Part shown: positions 34,522 to 43,615 of the stretch, in pieces
Numbering within the stretch: the stretch's first letter is position 1
Layout: each line of letters begins with the position of its first letter
From: Paraburkholderia guartelaensis
GTDB taxonomy: Bacteria > Pseudomonadota > Gammaproteobacteria > Burkholderiales > Burkholderiaceae
Reading direction: 5' to 3'
Length of the DNA stretch: 64,000 bases
NCBI RefSeq assembly: GCF_004353905.1
Contig: NZ_SMOD01000005.1
Location: 1-64,000, forward strand
Notes under the pieces: model-generated
Databases searched by the model: none
What the model saw: only the letters and a program-made list of their open reading frames with translations
What the model was told of the DNA's origin: nothing
Program-made: the position numbers and the translations under genes

Positions 34522-34556
34522 AGGCGAGCGGGTAGGCAACGCAGACCGACTCGCCT
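34522..34556 (+). promoter_or_regulatory. Hairpin between flp copies 1 and 2
   Basis: AGGCGAG at 34522-34528 is the reverse complement of 34550-34556, with further imperfect CGG/CCG pairing inside. It lies ten bases after the flp1 stop. Such intercistronic hairpins in pilin operons usually stabilise the upstream mRNA or act as partial terminators, giving high pilin expression relative to assembly genes. Confidence 0.45.
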
Positions 34557-34610
34557 CATACCGCCGGAAGGACCGGAGTAAACAGTTTCATAACTCGGTG
34601 GAGATCCAAA

Positions 34611-34781
34611 ATGCAAAAGCTCATCGCTCAAGTAAAGCAGTTCGCTCGTGACGAAAACGGCATCACGGCACTCGAATACGGGATGCTCGCGGGTCTGATC
34701 ACGGTGCTGATCATCGCCAGTGTCGCAACGATCGGCACGACGCTGAAGAACGTGTTCTCCGACGTCGCCGCCACGATCTGA
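34611..34781 (+). CDS. flp: Flp-type pilin (copy 2)
   Basis: A 56-residue product. From MQKLIAQVKQFARDENGITA on, it repeats copy 1 with a few substitutions (AKTF to VKQF in the leader and a few in the C-terminal half). GGAGATCCAAA precedes the ATG at 34611. Leader, cleavage Gly and Glu-Tyr pair are conserved, so it should be processed and assembled like copy 1. A strong 11-bp hairpin follows it. Confidence 0.92.
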   Translation: MQKLIAQVKQFARDENGITALEYGMLAGLITVLIIASVATIGTTLKNVFSDVAATI

Positions 34782-34789
34782 TCGATGCG

Positions 34790-34829
34790 CGGGGCGAGTG
34801 GGTGCACAACGCATGCTGCACTCGCCCCG
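34790..34829 (+). promoter_or_regulatory. 11-bp perfect hairpin between flp copies 2 and 3
   Basis: CGGGGCGAGTG at 34790-34800 and CACTCGCCCCG at 34819-34829 are perfect reverse complements around an 18-base loop. It begins nine bases after the flp2 stop and is followed by no U-run, so mRNA stabilisation or attenuation is more likely than full termination. It would give more transcript of copies 1 and 2 than of later genes. Confidence 0.55.
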
Positions 34830-34856
34830 CATCTCATACCTAACTGGAGATCAAAA

Positions 34857-35027
34857 ATGCAAAAGATCATCGCTCAGGTAAAGACCTTCGCTCGTGACGA
34901 AAACGGCATCACGGCTCTCGAGTACGGGATGCTCGCGGCCCTGATCACGGTGCTGATCATGGCCAGCATCGCGTCGATCGGCACGACGCTTCAAAACGTC
35001 TTCTCCGACATTGTCAATACGCTCTGA
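34857..35027 (+). CDS. flp: Flp-type pilin (copy 3)
   Basis: A 56-residue pilin from the ATG at 34857 with GGAGATCAAAA upstream. It is the most divergent of the three: MQKIIAQVKTF in the leader, LAALITVLIMASIASIG in the helix and a FSDIVNTL C-terminus in place of FSDVAATI. The Gly cleavage site and Glu-Tyr pair are intact. It may be a minor subunit, or a spare copy for antigenic variation by recombination; neither is shown by the sequence. Confidence 0.92.
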   Translation: MQKIIAQVKTFARDENGITALEYGMLAALITVLIMASIASIGTTLQNVFSDIVNTL

Positions 35028-35075
35028 CCCACGCGAGTGATCACGGCACAGCAGATATAGCCAGGGAGCGCACAA

Positions 35076-35630
35076 ATGGAATTCTCGATGCTTTCTGTTT
35101 CCTTGCCGCCGCAGCCTGTTCCACTGTGCGTGATCGCGTTGGCAATTCTCGCGGCGAGCACGGACATCGTCAGCCGCCGGATTCCGAATCTGCTGATCGT
35201 GGTTGGGCTTGTCTCGGCACTCGCGGTGCAGATCGCGCTGCGGGGAGCCCTTCCAGGCTGCGTGGTCTGGCTGGGTGGCGCGGCGACCGGGTTCGCGCTT
35301 CTGCTGCCGTTCTATTTGCTACGCGGCATGGCGGCCGGCGACGTCAAGTTGCTGATGATGCTGGGTGCGTGGCTCGGAGCGTCGGCGACCGTCGATATCG
35401 CAGTCAACACTTTCATCATCGGCGGGGTGTGGTCGTTAGGGGTTGCCCTGGTGCGGGGACAACTCGTCCGTCTGATGGGAAACGTCGCAGCGTTGCTTGC
35501 GGGAGCGAGCCGCGTCGCGCGCATGGCAGGGGTATCGCCAGGTACGGTACGGGAATCGGTTGGATCGATTCCGTATGGTGTCGCGATCGCCGGGGGGGCG
35601 GTTGCCGTGCTGTTCACGATGGTGAGCTAA
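35076..35630 (+). CDS. cpaA: Flp prepilin peptidase (TadV/CpaA)
   Basis: A 184-residue type IV prepilin peptidase-like membrane protein with five or six membrane segments. The two catalytic aspartates are seen in STDIVSRRIPN (about residue 29) and MAAGDVKLLMMLGAWLGA (about residue 90), the GxGD-type motif with Ala in the first position. It lacks the N-terminal methylase domain of PilD, as do other CpaA/TadV enzymes. It removes the leader of the Flp pilins and probably the TadE/G pseudopilins. It starts 48 bp after the third pilin gene, with weak initiation signals. Confidence 0.88.
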   Translation: MEFSMLSVSLPPQPVPLCVIALAILAASTDIVSRRIPNLLIVVGLVSALAVQIALRGALPGCVVWLGGAATGFALLLPFYLLRGMAAGDVKLLMMLGAWLGASATVDIAVNTFIIGGVWSLGVALVRGQLVRLMGNVAALLAGASRVARMAGVSPGTVRESVGSIPYGVAIAGGAVAVLFTMVS

Positions 35631-35713
35631 AGCACGGGCCGGTGCCCGCGGGACAAGGACCGGATTTTCGGTTCGCCGATTATTAATGTTATGGAATGCT
35701 TACGGGGGATGTC

Positions 35714-36550
35714 ATGAAAAACAGCCGCGCGTTTGTCATGCTCGCGATCGCTCTGCTGGCCGGTCTGGCCGCAGTGGTGTTCGCTTCCAAATGGTTGCTT
35801 CAAACGTCGTCGGGGGCCACGGTACCTGTTGCCGTCGCCTCCGACGACATCAATCTCGGTCAGCCGATCAATGAAACGATGATCAGAACGGTCAGCTGGC
35901 CAAAGGACAGCCTGCCGCCAGGAACGTTTGCAGTGCCAAAGGATCTGGACGGGCGAGTGGTCCGCGCAAGCCTCACGCGTGGCGAGCCGGTGCTCGAGTC
36001 GAAGCTGGCGCCTGTGGGCACCAAAGGCGGGCTATCGGCTGTGATCGGCGACGGACATCGCGCGATTACGGTCCGCGTGAATGACGTCGTGGGCGTCGCG
36101 GGCTTCGCGTTGCCGGGCAACTACGTCGACGTGATCGTCAACACGCAGGAGCCTGAGAAGAAAGCCGATACCCAGCAGCAGAGCATCTCGAAGATCGTGC
36201 TCGAAAAAATTCTGGTGCTGGCCGTCGCGCAGCAAGTCAATCGCGACGACACAGCGCCCAAAGTCGTGAACGCGGTGACCCTGGAGGTGACGCCCGAGCA
36301 GGCGGAGAAGCTCGATCTGGCGCGCAGCGTGGGCACGCTCTCACTCGTGCTGCGCAACCAGGTGGACGACAACAAGCTCGCGACCGACGGCGCGACCAAG
36401 CAAACCTTGCTCGGTGGTCCGCTTCCGCCACCCGTGCCGCTGCCGGAACCGGCACACCCGGTGCGTGTGAAGTACGCAGAGCGTGCGCCGGTGAAGCGCA
36501 ACTGCATCGGCGTGCTCTCGGGCGTGACCGGCAGTCAGGAGTGTTTCTAA
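35714..36550 (+). CDS. cpaB: Flp pilus assembly protein CpaB (RcpC)
   Basis: From the ATG at 35714 (GGGGGAT upstream) a 278-residue protein with a single N-terminal membrane anchor (residues about 5-26). It has an SAF domain around residues 37-100 (VPVAVASDDINLGQPINETMI) followed by the RcpC/CpaB core (HRAITVRVNDVVGVAGFALPGNYVDVI). It is periplasmic and is thought to help assemble or stabilise the secretin channel. The last 60 residues are Pro-rich and poorly conserved. It lies upstream of the secretin gene, as in most Tad loci. Confidence 0.85.
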   Translation: MKNSRAFVMLAIALLAGLAAVVFASKWLLQTSSGATVPVAVASDDINLGQPINETMIRTVSWPKDSLPPGTFAVPKDLDGRVVRASLTRGEPVLESKLAPVGTKGGLSAVIGDGHRAITVRVNDVVGVAGFALPGNYVDVIVNTQEPEKKADTQQQSISKIVLEKILVLAVAQQVNRDDTAPKVVNAVTLEVTPEQAEKLDLARSVGTLSLVLRNQVDDNKLATDGATKQTLLGGPLPPPVPLPEPAHPVRVKYAERAPVKRNCIGVLSGVTGSQECF

Positions 36551-36655
36551 AAGCAGGTAGAACGGCAGCCTGAACCCGGCGATGACCATCCGGGCAGAGG
36601 GCGAGTGAGCGGTAACGCCGCCATTAAAACGCAGGTAAGTACGGGGTATAACGAT

Positions 36656-38527
36656 ATGGATACCAAAGTAAACGTGGGGTCCACGGGGGCCCGCAACGGC
36701 GTTCGTCCGTGGCGTGTCGCAACACTTGCCTGGGTATGTGCCGGGCTGATGACTTCGACACCGGGCTGGGCACAACAGGCGAACGGGAACGCAGGGCAGG
36801 ATAAAACCGCTGCAAGCGCCGCGGTTCCGATGGGCAAAGGTCCCATGCAGATGACCATCAGCATGGGGCCGGCGCAAGGCAGCAGCGCGCCGCCCAAAGC
36901 CGTGGCGGGACCACTGCGCGGACCGAACTGCGTGGGCGCCATTCGCAACGAGAGCAACGTGGTCGTGCCGCTTGGCAAGTCGACGCTCGTGCCGATCGAC
37001 GAACCGGTGCGCAACCGGACGCTCGGCAATCCGGAGGTCGCCCAGGCGACCATGGTTTCGCCGCAAACCCTCTACATCGTCGGCCAGGCGGTCGGGACCA
37101 CCAACATGATCGTCCAGGGCAGGAGCGGCGCATGCCAGGTGATCGATGTGATCGTCAGCGCCGACGCCGGCGGCCTTCAGGCGGCGCTTGCGCAACTCAT
37201 GCCGCAAGAGCGTGACATCCGCGTCTCGACGGCGGCCGACAACATCGTGCTTGCAGGTCACGTGTCGAGTGCGCAGGCGGCCCAGCAGGCCGTGGAAATT
37301 GCGCAAGTGTTCGGCGTGAGCGGTCAGAGCAACAACGGCGCACATACCGGCGGCGTGATCAATATGCTGAGCGTGGATTCGCCGCAGCAGGTCATGCTCG
37401 AAGTGAAGGTCGCTGAAGTCGACAAGACCCTGATCGATCAGCTCGGCTCGGCGGTCAATATTCAGGGCGGTTTCGGGTCCTGGACGGGGGCCCTGGTGAG
37501 CAACCTCCTTGCGGGCGTTTCGAGCGCGTTCGGTTTCTCGAAGGCGAACAACAATCCGCTCAAGTTTGCCATCGACGCGCAGAAGACCGACAACCTCGTG
37601 AAGATCCTGGCCGAGCCTAATCTCGTCACCATCAGCGGTCAGGAAGCGACCTTCCTCGCCGGCGGCAAGATCTTCATCCCTGTACCGCAAAGCGGCGGCG
37701 GCACGTCCGCCACGGCGATCACGCTGCAGGAGGAGGAGTTCGGTGTGGGGCTCAAGTTCACGCCGACGGTGCTCAACGGCGGGCGCATCAACCTGAAGGT
37801 GGCGCCGGAAGTCTCGGAGCTGTCGCCCACGGGCGTCACGTTGAGCGCTGCGAACGTCAGCGGCGTCACCATCCTGCCGCTCATCACGACGCGGCGCGCT
37901 TCCACCACGGTGCAGATGCACGATGGCGAGTCGTTCGCAATCGGCGGGCTCATCAGCAACAACATTACCGGCTCGCTCAAGGCAGTGCCAGGCCTCGGTG
38001 AGATTCCGGTGCTGGGCGCGCTGCTCAGGAGCACCTCGTTCCAGCAGGATCGCTCGGAGCTGATCTTCATCGTCACGCCGCATCTCGTGAAGCCGGTGGC
38101 AGACGTCGCGCAACTCCAGATGCCTACGGACAGCTTCTCGCAGGTCCACGAAGCCGACGTGTACGCAACGGGCAACATGGAAGGCCGCGCCAATCGCAAC
38201 CAGGGACGTTTTGCGCCGCCCGCGCCCGCTGGCACGCAGGCCGTACCGGCTGAACCCGCACCTGGCGCTACGCCGGCCGCGCCGGCCGTGCCCGCCGCAC
38301 CACAGACGCCGGCTGCGCTGCCCGCACCGCAGGTCTCTTCCAGACGCGAAGAGTCGCCTGTGCCGACCGTGCCCGCGCCCGCTGAAGCGCTCGCGCAGTC
38401 GGTACCGACACAACAGGTGAGTGCGCAGGCCCTCGTGCCTCCACCGGGTGAGGACAGCGCGGCACGCGCGCAGCGAATCGAGCGCGAGGCAGCGCGGATC
38501 GCGTCGAACGAAACCACCGCTCATTGA
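36656..38527 (+). CDS. rcpA: Tad outer-membrane secretin (RcpA/CpaC)
   Basis: A 623-residue protein from the ATG at 36656. The N-terminus has an Arg-rich start and a hydrophobic signal ending near PGWAQQ (about residue 40). A pilus-secretin N-domain follows (VPLGKSTLVPIDEPVRNRTLGNP) and then a BON-like region. The secretin domain (about residues 240-480) carries VMLEVKVAEVDKTLIDQLG, GLKFTPTVLNGGRINLKVAPEVSEL and IGGLISNN, typical of type II/Tad secretins. The last 120 residues are a Pro/Ala-rich tail with no known fold. It forms the outer-membrane pore for the Flp pilus. Confidence 0.9.
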   Translation: MDTKVNVGSTGARNGVRPWRVATLAWVCAGLMTSTPGWAQQANGNAGQDKTAASAAVPMGKGPMQMTISMGPAQGSSAPPKAVAGPLRGPNCVGAIRNESNVVVPLGKSTLVPIDEPVRNRTLGNPEVAQATMVSPQTLYIVGQAVGTTNMIVQGRSGACQVIDVIVSADAGGLQAALAQLMPQERDIRVSTAADNIVLAGHVSSAQAAQQAVEIAQVFGVSGQSNNGAHTGGVINMLSVDSPQQVMLEVKVAEVDKTLIDQLGSAVNIQGGFGSWTGALVSNLLAGVSSAFGFSKANNNPLKFAIDAQKTDNLVKILAEPNLVTISGQEATFLAGGKIFIPVPQSGGGTSATAITLQEEEFGVGLKFTPTVLNGGRINLKVAPEVSELSPTGVTLSAANVSGVTILPLITTRRASTTVQMHDGESFAIGGLISNNITGSLKAVPGLGEIPVLGALLRSTSFQQDRSELIFIVTPHLVKPVADVAQLQMPTDSFSQVHEADVYATGNMEGRANRNQGRFAPPAPAGTQAVPAEPAPGATPAAPAVPAAPQTPAALPAPQVSSRREESPVPTVPAPAEALAQSVPTQQVSAQALVPPPGEDSAARAQRIEREAARIASNETTAH

Positions 38528-38548
38528 CCAGGCGATCAGGAGGCCAAA

Positions 38549-38848
38549 ATGAAGCTCGAAAACTTTGCATTCGTTCGCCGGTTCCTGCTGATCGCGCCGC
38601 TCGTAGCCGCGCTCGGTGGTTGCATGACCAGCTCGCCGATCTGGGAGGCGCACTTCGGGGAAGCCGTGCGCCACTCGATGCAGGCGCAAATCATCGACCC
38701 GGAAGCGGGCCAACACGCGTCGCAGCCGGGTGTGGACGGCAAGTCAGCGGCATCGGCGATGGATAACTATGACAAGTCGTTCCAGCATCCGGTGACATCC
38801 GCGAACCCGTACACGATTGGCGTAAGCGGTGGCGGCGGTAGCCAGTGA
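38549..38848 (+). CDS. Small Tad-associated lipoprotein (CpaD-position)
   Basis: A 99-residue lipoprotein. The signal ends in a lipobox LGGC at about residues 27-30, so the mature part is about 70 residues. FGEAVRHSMQAQIIDPEAGQ and NPYTIGVSGGGGSQ are the only distinctive stretches. The ribosome site AGGAGG is strong. It lies where CpaD is found in other Tad loci, between the secretin and TadZ, but is much shorter than CpaD and only its middle third is reminiscent of it. A role as pilotin for the secretin is an inference from position and lipidation. Confidence 0.65.
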   Translation: MKLENFAFVRRFLLIAPLVAALGGCMTSSPIWEAHFGEAVRHSMQAQIIDPEAGQHASQPGVDGKSAASAMDNYDKSFQHPVTSANPYTIGVSGGGGSQ

Positions 38849-38912
38849 GCGGTGTTACGCACACACACGTGTAACTGGCCGGAGAAGGGAACAACAGCGG
38901 GGACATACGATC

Positions 38913-40121
38913 ATGATCGACATACTCATTACCTCGACGGACGCAGAGCGGCTTGCGCAGATCATGCGCACGATCGCGGGATGCGGCCCGTACCGCACGA
39001 CGCGTAGCGTGGGCACACCGTTCGATCTCGTCGAGCGCGGCGACACGCTCGACGCGTTCGATGTCCTGATTGTCGACGCGCGAGGGTTGCAGGAGGCACA
39101 GCTGCCTTCCGTGAGCGAGCTGTGCCGTCGTTGCGAACGGCTCACGTGCATTCTGCTGATTCCGGAGGCGTCGCCTGACGAACTCATTGCGGCAATGCGC
39201 GCGGGCTTTCGCGACGTGATCACCGGGGCGCTGGACGGCCGCACGATCGGTGAAGCGCTGCAGCGTGCAATCGGCCAGCGTGCGCATGGGAGCACGCGCA
39301 CGTCGCGCATCGTCTCGTTCATGTCGTGCAAGGGCGGCGTCGGGACGAGCTTCATCGCGGCGAACGTGGCGCATATCGTCTCGCAGACGCAGGACCGTCG
39401 GGTGCTGCTGATCGACCTGAACCAGCTTTACGCGGACGCGGCCTTCCTCGTGACGGCGGAAACGCCGCCCTCGACGCTTCCGCAACTGTGCGCCGAAGTC
39501 GACCGCATGGACGTGGCGCTCTTCGAAGCAAGTGTGATGCATGCCGCCGGGAACTTCGACATCCTCGCGGGCGCGGGCGACCCGATCAAGGCGGGCGAGA
39601 TGCGTCAGGACAGGCTCGAATGGGTGCTCGGCGTTGCCGCGCCCCGTTACGACTGCGTAATCCTCGATCTCGGCCAGACGATCAATCCGCTTTCCATGCT
39701 CGCGCTCGATCGCAGTGACGAGATCCACATCGTCCTGCAGGCGAGCATGCCGCATCTTCAGGCGGGACGCCGCTTGCAGGAGATCCTGCAATCGCTCGGC
39801 TACGGGCCGGAGCGCATGCGCCTGCTGCTGAACCGGCAGACGCGTCACGGCGAGCGCGTGCGCGAGGCCGCCGACACCGTGCTCGGCATGAAGCCGTTCC
39901 TCGTCATTCCCGACGATGCGCGCGCCGTGGCCGAGGCCGTCAATCAGGGCGTGCCGATTGCCACGGCCGCGCCCGGCAGCGCGGTGACGCGCAGCTTGCG
40001 CACGCTGGCGTCGAGCGTCGCGCTCCCGAATGCGACCGGCGCGTCAGCACGGGGCAAGGGCGAATCCCTGTTCGCGCGCATGCTCGGCCGCCAGGCGCCG
40101 GCCAAACTCGGATTGATGTAA
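38913..40121 (+). CDS. tadZ: Tad locus ATPase-like protein TadZ/CpaE
   Basis: A 402-residue protein from the ATG at 38913. Residues 1-110 look like an atypical receiver domain (IDILITSTDAERLAQIM, LDAFDVLIVDARGL). The second half is a MinD/ParA-type domain with a deviant Walker A motif SCKGGVGTSFIAANVAH (about 142) and LIDLNQLYADA for the A' region. It localises the Tad machine to the cell pole in the systems studied. It lies between the lipoprotein and TadA genes. Confidence 0.85.
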   Translation: MIDILITSTDAERLAQIMRTIAGCGPYRTTRSVGTPFDLVERGDTLDAFDVLIVDARGLQEAQLPSVSELCRRCERLTCILLIPEASPDELIAAMRAGFRDVITGALDGRTIGEALQRAIGQRAHGSTRTSRIVSFMSCKGGVGTSFIAANVAHIVSQTQDRRVLLIDLNQLYADAAFLVTAETPPSTLPQLCAEVDRMDVALFEASVMHAAGNFDILAGAGDPIKAGEMRQDRLEWVLGVAAPRYDCVILDLGQTINPLSMLALDRSDEIHIVLQASMPHLQAGRRLQEILQSLGYGPERMRLLLNRQTRHGERVREAADTVLGMKPFLVIPDDARAVAEAVNQGVPIATAAPGSAVTRSLRTLASSVALPNATGASARGKGESLFARMLGRQAPAKLGLM

Positions 40122-40133
40122 AGGAGAAAAGTC

Positions 40134-41528
40134 ATGTCTCTTCGCGAGCAGATCTTTGCGCAGCGCCTCGAGCCGACGATCGTCGAGCGCACCGATACGG
40201 GCGGTGCCGCTGCCGTAGCAGCCTCGTCGACGCCATCCCGGGTGAAGACCGAGGCCTACCAGAAGCTGAAGTACGACACGCATCATGCGGTGCTCGAACG
40301 GGTGGAACTCGAGCGTCTCTCACGCATGCCCCACGAGCAGATCCGCAGCGAGATCAACGCGCTCGTGGGCCGCATCCTCGAAGAGCAGAAGGCGCTGGCG
40401 AACGACCTCGAGCGCAAGCAGCTGGCCATCGATGTGTACGACGAGATGTTCGGTTTTGGGCCGCTCGAACCGTTGCTGCGCGACCCCACCGTCTCGGACA
40501 TTCTCGTGAACACGTGGTGCCAGACTTACGTGGAGCGCCGCGGCAAGCTCGAACTCACCGATGTCAACTTCTACGACGACGCCCATCTCATGAAGGTGAT
40601 CGAGAAGATCGTCTCGCGGGTGGGGCGGCGCATCGATGAATCGAGTCCGATGGTGGACGCGCGCCTGCCCGATGGCTCGCGCGTGAACGCCATCATTCCG
40701 CCTTCGGCCGTGGACGGGCCGCTCGTGTCGATCCGGCGTTTTGCGGTCAAGCCGCTGCTGGTCTCGGATCTGATCGAGCTGCAAACGCTTACGCCGCCCA
40801 TGGCCCAGGTGCTCGAGGGCCTCGCGCGCGCGAAGGTGAACATTCTCGTTTCGGGCGGCACCGGCAGCGGCAAGACAACCATGCTCAACGTGCTGTCGGG
40901 CTTCATTCCGAACGACGAGCGCATCGTGACGATCGAGGACGCAGCCGAACTTCAACTGCGCCAGGATCACGTGCTGCGGCTCGAAACGCGTCCGCCAAAC
41001 ATCGAAGGCAAGGGCGAGATTACCCAGCGCGCGCTCGTGCGCAACGCGCTGCGTATGCGTCCCGATCGCATCATCCTCGGCGAAGTCCGTGGCGCGGAAG
41101 CGCTCGACATGCTCAACGCGATGAATACCGGCCACGAAGGCTCGCTCGCAACGATCCACGCCAACACGCCGCGCGACGCGCTCACACGCCTTGAGAACAT
41201 GATCAGCCTGGGCGGCCTCGCGTTGCCGCCGCGCACGATGCGCCACCAGATCTCGTCCGCGATTTCGGTGGTCGTGCAGGCGGCGCGCCTGACCGACGGT
41301 CGCCGCAAGATCGTGAGCATTTCGGAACTCACCGGCATGGAGGGCGACATCATCAACATGCAGGAGATCTTTACGTTCAAGCGCACCGGTATGGATTCGA
41401 ATGGCAACGTGCGTGGCCACTTTTGTGCGACGGGTGTGCGGCCGAAATTCTGCGAGCGCTTCGCGGCGTTTGGGGTGAACCTGCCCGAGCAGATTTTCGA
41501 TCCGGGCCGCCGCTACGACACGGTCTGA
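40134..41528 (+). CDS. tadA: Tad secretion ATPase TadA/CpaF
   Basis: A 464-residue PulE/VirB11-class ATPase: Walker [14 protein letters not shown] near 240, Asp-box [11 protein letters not shown] near 266, Walker [20 protein letters not shown] near 308 and the His-box [21 protein letters not shown] near 334. It drives pilin extrusion. AAAGGAG precedes the ATG by about six bases. The N-terminal 80 residues are variable, as usual. It is coupled to tadB by a 31-bp gap. Confidence 0.92.
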   Translation: MSLREQIFAQRLEPTIVERTDTGGAAAVAASSTPSRVKTEAYQKLKYDTHHAVLERVELERLSRMPHEQIRSEINALVGRILEEQKALANDLERKQLAIDVYDEMFGFGPLEPLLRDPTVSDILVNTWCQTYVERRGKLELTDVNFYDDAHLMKVIEKIVSRVGRRIDESSPMVDARLPDGSRVNAIIPPSAVDGPLVSIRRFAVKPLLVSDLIELQTLTPPMAQVLEGLARAKVNILVSGGTGSGKTTMLNVLSGFIPNDERIVTIEDAAELQLRQDHVLRLETRPPNIEGKGEITQRALVRNALRMRPDRIILGEVRGAEALDMLNAMNTGHEGSLATIHANTPRDALTRLENMISLGGLALPPRTMRHQISSAISVVVQAARLTDGRRKIVSISELTGMEGDIINMQEIFTFKRTGMDSNGNVRGHFCATGVRPKFCERFAAFGVNLPEQIFDPGRRYDTV

Positions 41529-41559
41529 TATTCACGACGTTCATCCGGGGGAGCGTGTC

Positions 41560-42537
41560 ATGAGTACAACCTTCATTCTGGCAATCCTGCTGCTCTTCGT
41601 AGCGGTCGTGCTTGCCAGCCAGGGCGCGTGGGAATGGTGGAACAGCCGGCATGGCGCGGTCGCGCGCCGCCTCGAATCGCGCATCGAGGCCGTGGCGACG
41701 GGGGGCGTGGGTCGCAAGGAGGCGATGTCCATCCTCAAGTCGCGCAAGCTCGATGGGTCGACGTTTGGCCAGCGCATGCTGCTGCTCATGCCGGGCATTC
41801 GCTCTTTCGAGGCCTGGGTGCAGCAGTCGGGCATCAGCTGGACGGCGTCACGCGTTATCGCAATGTGCGCGCTCATGCCGGTTCTCGTGATCGCAGCGGG
41901 GATGTTCGTCCGCGTGCCGCTCGTCATGCTGGCGTCTGGTGCGGCGACGTCTACGGTGCTGCCATTGATGTACGTGCGCTATCGGCGCACGAAGCGGATG
42001 CGGCGCTTTCAGAAGCAGTTGCCCGATGCCTGCGACATGCTGGCGCGTGCGCTGCGCTCGGGGCATGCGTTCTCGGGCGCGATCGACCTGGTCGGCACCG
42101 AGTTCGCCGACCCGATGGGCGCCGAGTTCCGCACCACGTTCGACGAGATCAACTATGGCGTATCGCTCAACGAGGCGCTGACGGCGCTTGCGCAGCGTGT
42201 GCCGGTCGGGGACCTGCGTTACCTCGTGATCGCCGTGCTGATCCAGCGCGAGACTGGCGGCAACCTGGCCGAGTTGCTGGACGGCATCGCGAGCCTCGTG
42301 CGCGAGCGCTTCAAACTCTTCGACAAGGTGCGCGTGCTCTCCGCGGAAGGGGTTCTCTCGGCGCGGGTGCTGGGTCTGCTGCCGGTGCTCACGGGCGGGG
42401 CCATCTCCTTCGTGAATCCCGACTTTCTCGAAGTGCTGTGGCAGGACCCGGCGGGCGTGATGATGCTTCAAGCCGGCACGCTGCTGTTGCTGGCCGGCAT
42501 GGTTTGGGGGCGGCGCATCGTGCGGATTCGCGTATGA
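41560..42537 (+). CDS. tadB: Tad inner-membrane platform protein TadB
   Basis: A 325-residue T2SSF-type membrane protein: N-terminal hydrophobic segment, cytoplasmic domain with FQKQLPDACDMLARALRSGHAFSGAID and LIQRETGGNLAELLDGIA, then two C-terminal segments. These are the GspF-like sequences of TadB. It forms the inner-membrane platform with TadC and contacts TadA. CCGGGGGAGC precedes the start. TadC follows 44 bp downstream. Confidence 0.88.
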   Translation: MSTTFILAILLLFVAVVLASQGAWEWWNSRHGAVARRLESRIEAVATGGVGRKEAMSILKSRKLDGSTFGQRMLLLMPGIRSFEAWVQQSGISWTASRVIAMCALMPVLVIAAGMFVRVPLVMLASGAATSTVLPLMYVRYRRTKRMRRFQKQLPDACDMLARALRSGHAFSGAIDLVGTEFADPMGAEFRTTFDEINYGVSLNEALTALAQRVPVGDLRYLVIAVLIQRETGGNLAELLDGIASLVRERFKLFDKVRVLSAEGVLSARVLGLLPVLTGGAISFVNPDFLEVLWQDPAGVMMLQAGTLLLLAGMVWGRRIVRIRV

Positions 42538-42581
42538 CGGTGCCACGTCCCGGACCACTATCAAAACTCAAGGGGGGAGCC

Positions 42582-43550
42582 ATGTTAGCGCTCGATTCGA
42601 CGCGGTTGCTGTTGCTGGTTTGTCTCTTTGCCTGCGTGTTCGGCCTGTCTTTGGCCGCCATGTATGTCCTTGCACCCAAGGCCATGCGCCGGCGTATCGA
42701 ACAAGTGGGTGGCGTTCGCACCACGGGTGTTCCGGGTGTGCAGCCGGATGCGACCAACGAGGCCTGGTACGAAAAGCTCGTGCAGATTTCCGAACCGCTT
42801 TCCCGGCTTTCGACGCCGAAGGAAGGCTGGGAGGTCTCGGCGCTGCGCGTGCGCCTGATGAATGCGGGCTGGCGCTCGCCGGGTGCCGTCGCGATCTTCT
42901 TCGGCACTCGCACCGTGCTGGCACTCCTGCTGCCCACGCTTGCGGCCATGTGGATGATTAGCGGCGGCGGGGCGGCGAGCTCGGTTACGCGCTTCGCAGT
43001 CATTCTCGTGTCGCTTGTGGTGTTCGGCTACTACCTGCCGGGCCTCGTGCTCGCGCGCTTCGTCGCGCAGCGCAAGCGGGCGATCTTCGAGGACTTCCCC
43101 GACGCCATCGATCTGCTGACGGTCTGCGTCGAGGCGGGCCTCGGTCTCGATGCCGCGTTGATGCGCGTGGCGGAGGAGATCAGGTTGCGCAGCGCGGTGG
43201 TCGCCGACGAACTGGATCTCACACTCCTCGAAATGCGCTCGGGTTACACGAAGGAAAAGGCATTGCGCAACCTGGCCATGCGTACGGGTGTTGAAGACGT
43301 CGACTCCTTCAGCACGATGCTCATCCAGGCAGAGCGGTTCGGCACCAGCATTGGCGACTCGCTGCGCGTGCTTTCGGACACGCTGCGTACGCGCCGACGC
43401 ATGCTTGCGGAGGAAAAGGCCGCAAAAATTGCGCTCAAACTGCTGTTTCCGCTGATGTTCTGCATCTTTCCGGCGCTGATGGTGGTGCTGATGGGGCCGG
43501 CGATGCTGCATATCTACCGGACGATGCTGCCGACCATGAACGGCGGCTAG
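42582..43550 (+). CDS. tadC: Tad inner-membrane platform protein TadC
   Basis: A 322-residue GspF-like membrane protein starting at the ATG at 42582 with a strong AGGGGGGAG site; upstream codons in the same frame belong to tadB out of frame. It has FPDAIDLLTVCVEAGLGLDAALMRVAEE and a second platform block near LIQAERFGTSIGDSLRVLS, plus four membrane segments. It pairs with TadB in the inner membrane. Confidence 0.88.
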   Translation: MLALDSTRLLLLVCLFACVFGLSLAAMYVLAPKAMRRRIEQVGGVRTTGVPGVQPDATNEAWYEKLVQISEPLSRLSTPKEGWEVSALRVRLMNAGWRSPGAVAIFFGTRTVLALLLPTLAAMWMISGGGAASSVTRFAVILVSLVVFGYYLPGLVLARFVAQRKRAIFEDFPDAIDLLTVCVEAGLGLDAALMRVAEEIRLRSAVVADELDLTLLEMRSGYTKEKALRNLAMRTGVEDVDSFSTMLIQAERFGTSIGDSLRVLSDTLRTRRRMLAEEKAAKIALKLLFPLMFCIFPALMVVLMGPAMLHIYRTMLPTMNGG

Positions 43551-43615
43551 CGGGCGGCTGGAACGGGCGACGCGAATAGACAAGCCCTCTATGGGCGATT
43601 CGATCGGGGGAAGTC

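Noticed and set aside
34359..34832. 157-codon minus-strand frame across the flp genes
   Set aside because: Antisense to flp copies 1 and 2; the internal repetition comes from the pilin duplication.
36341..38716. 791-codon open frame on the minus strand
   Set aside because: It runs antisense to the secretin gene, which has clear motifs and a signal peptide; a GC-rich shadow frame.
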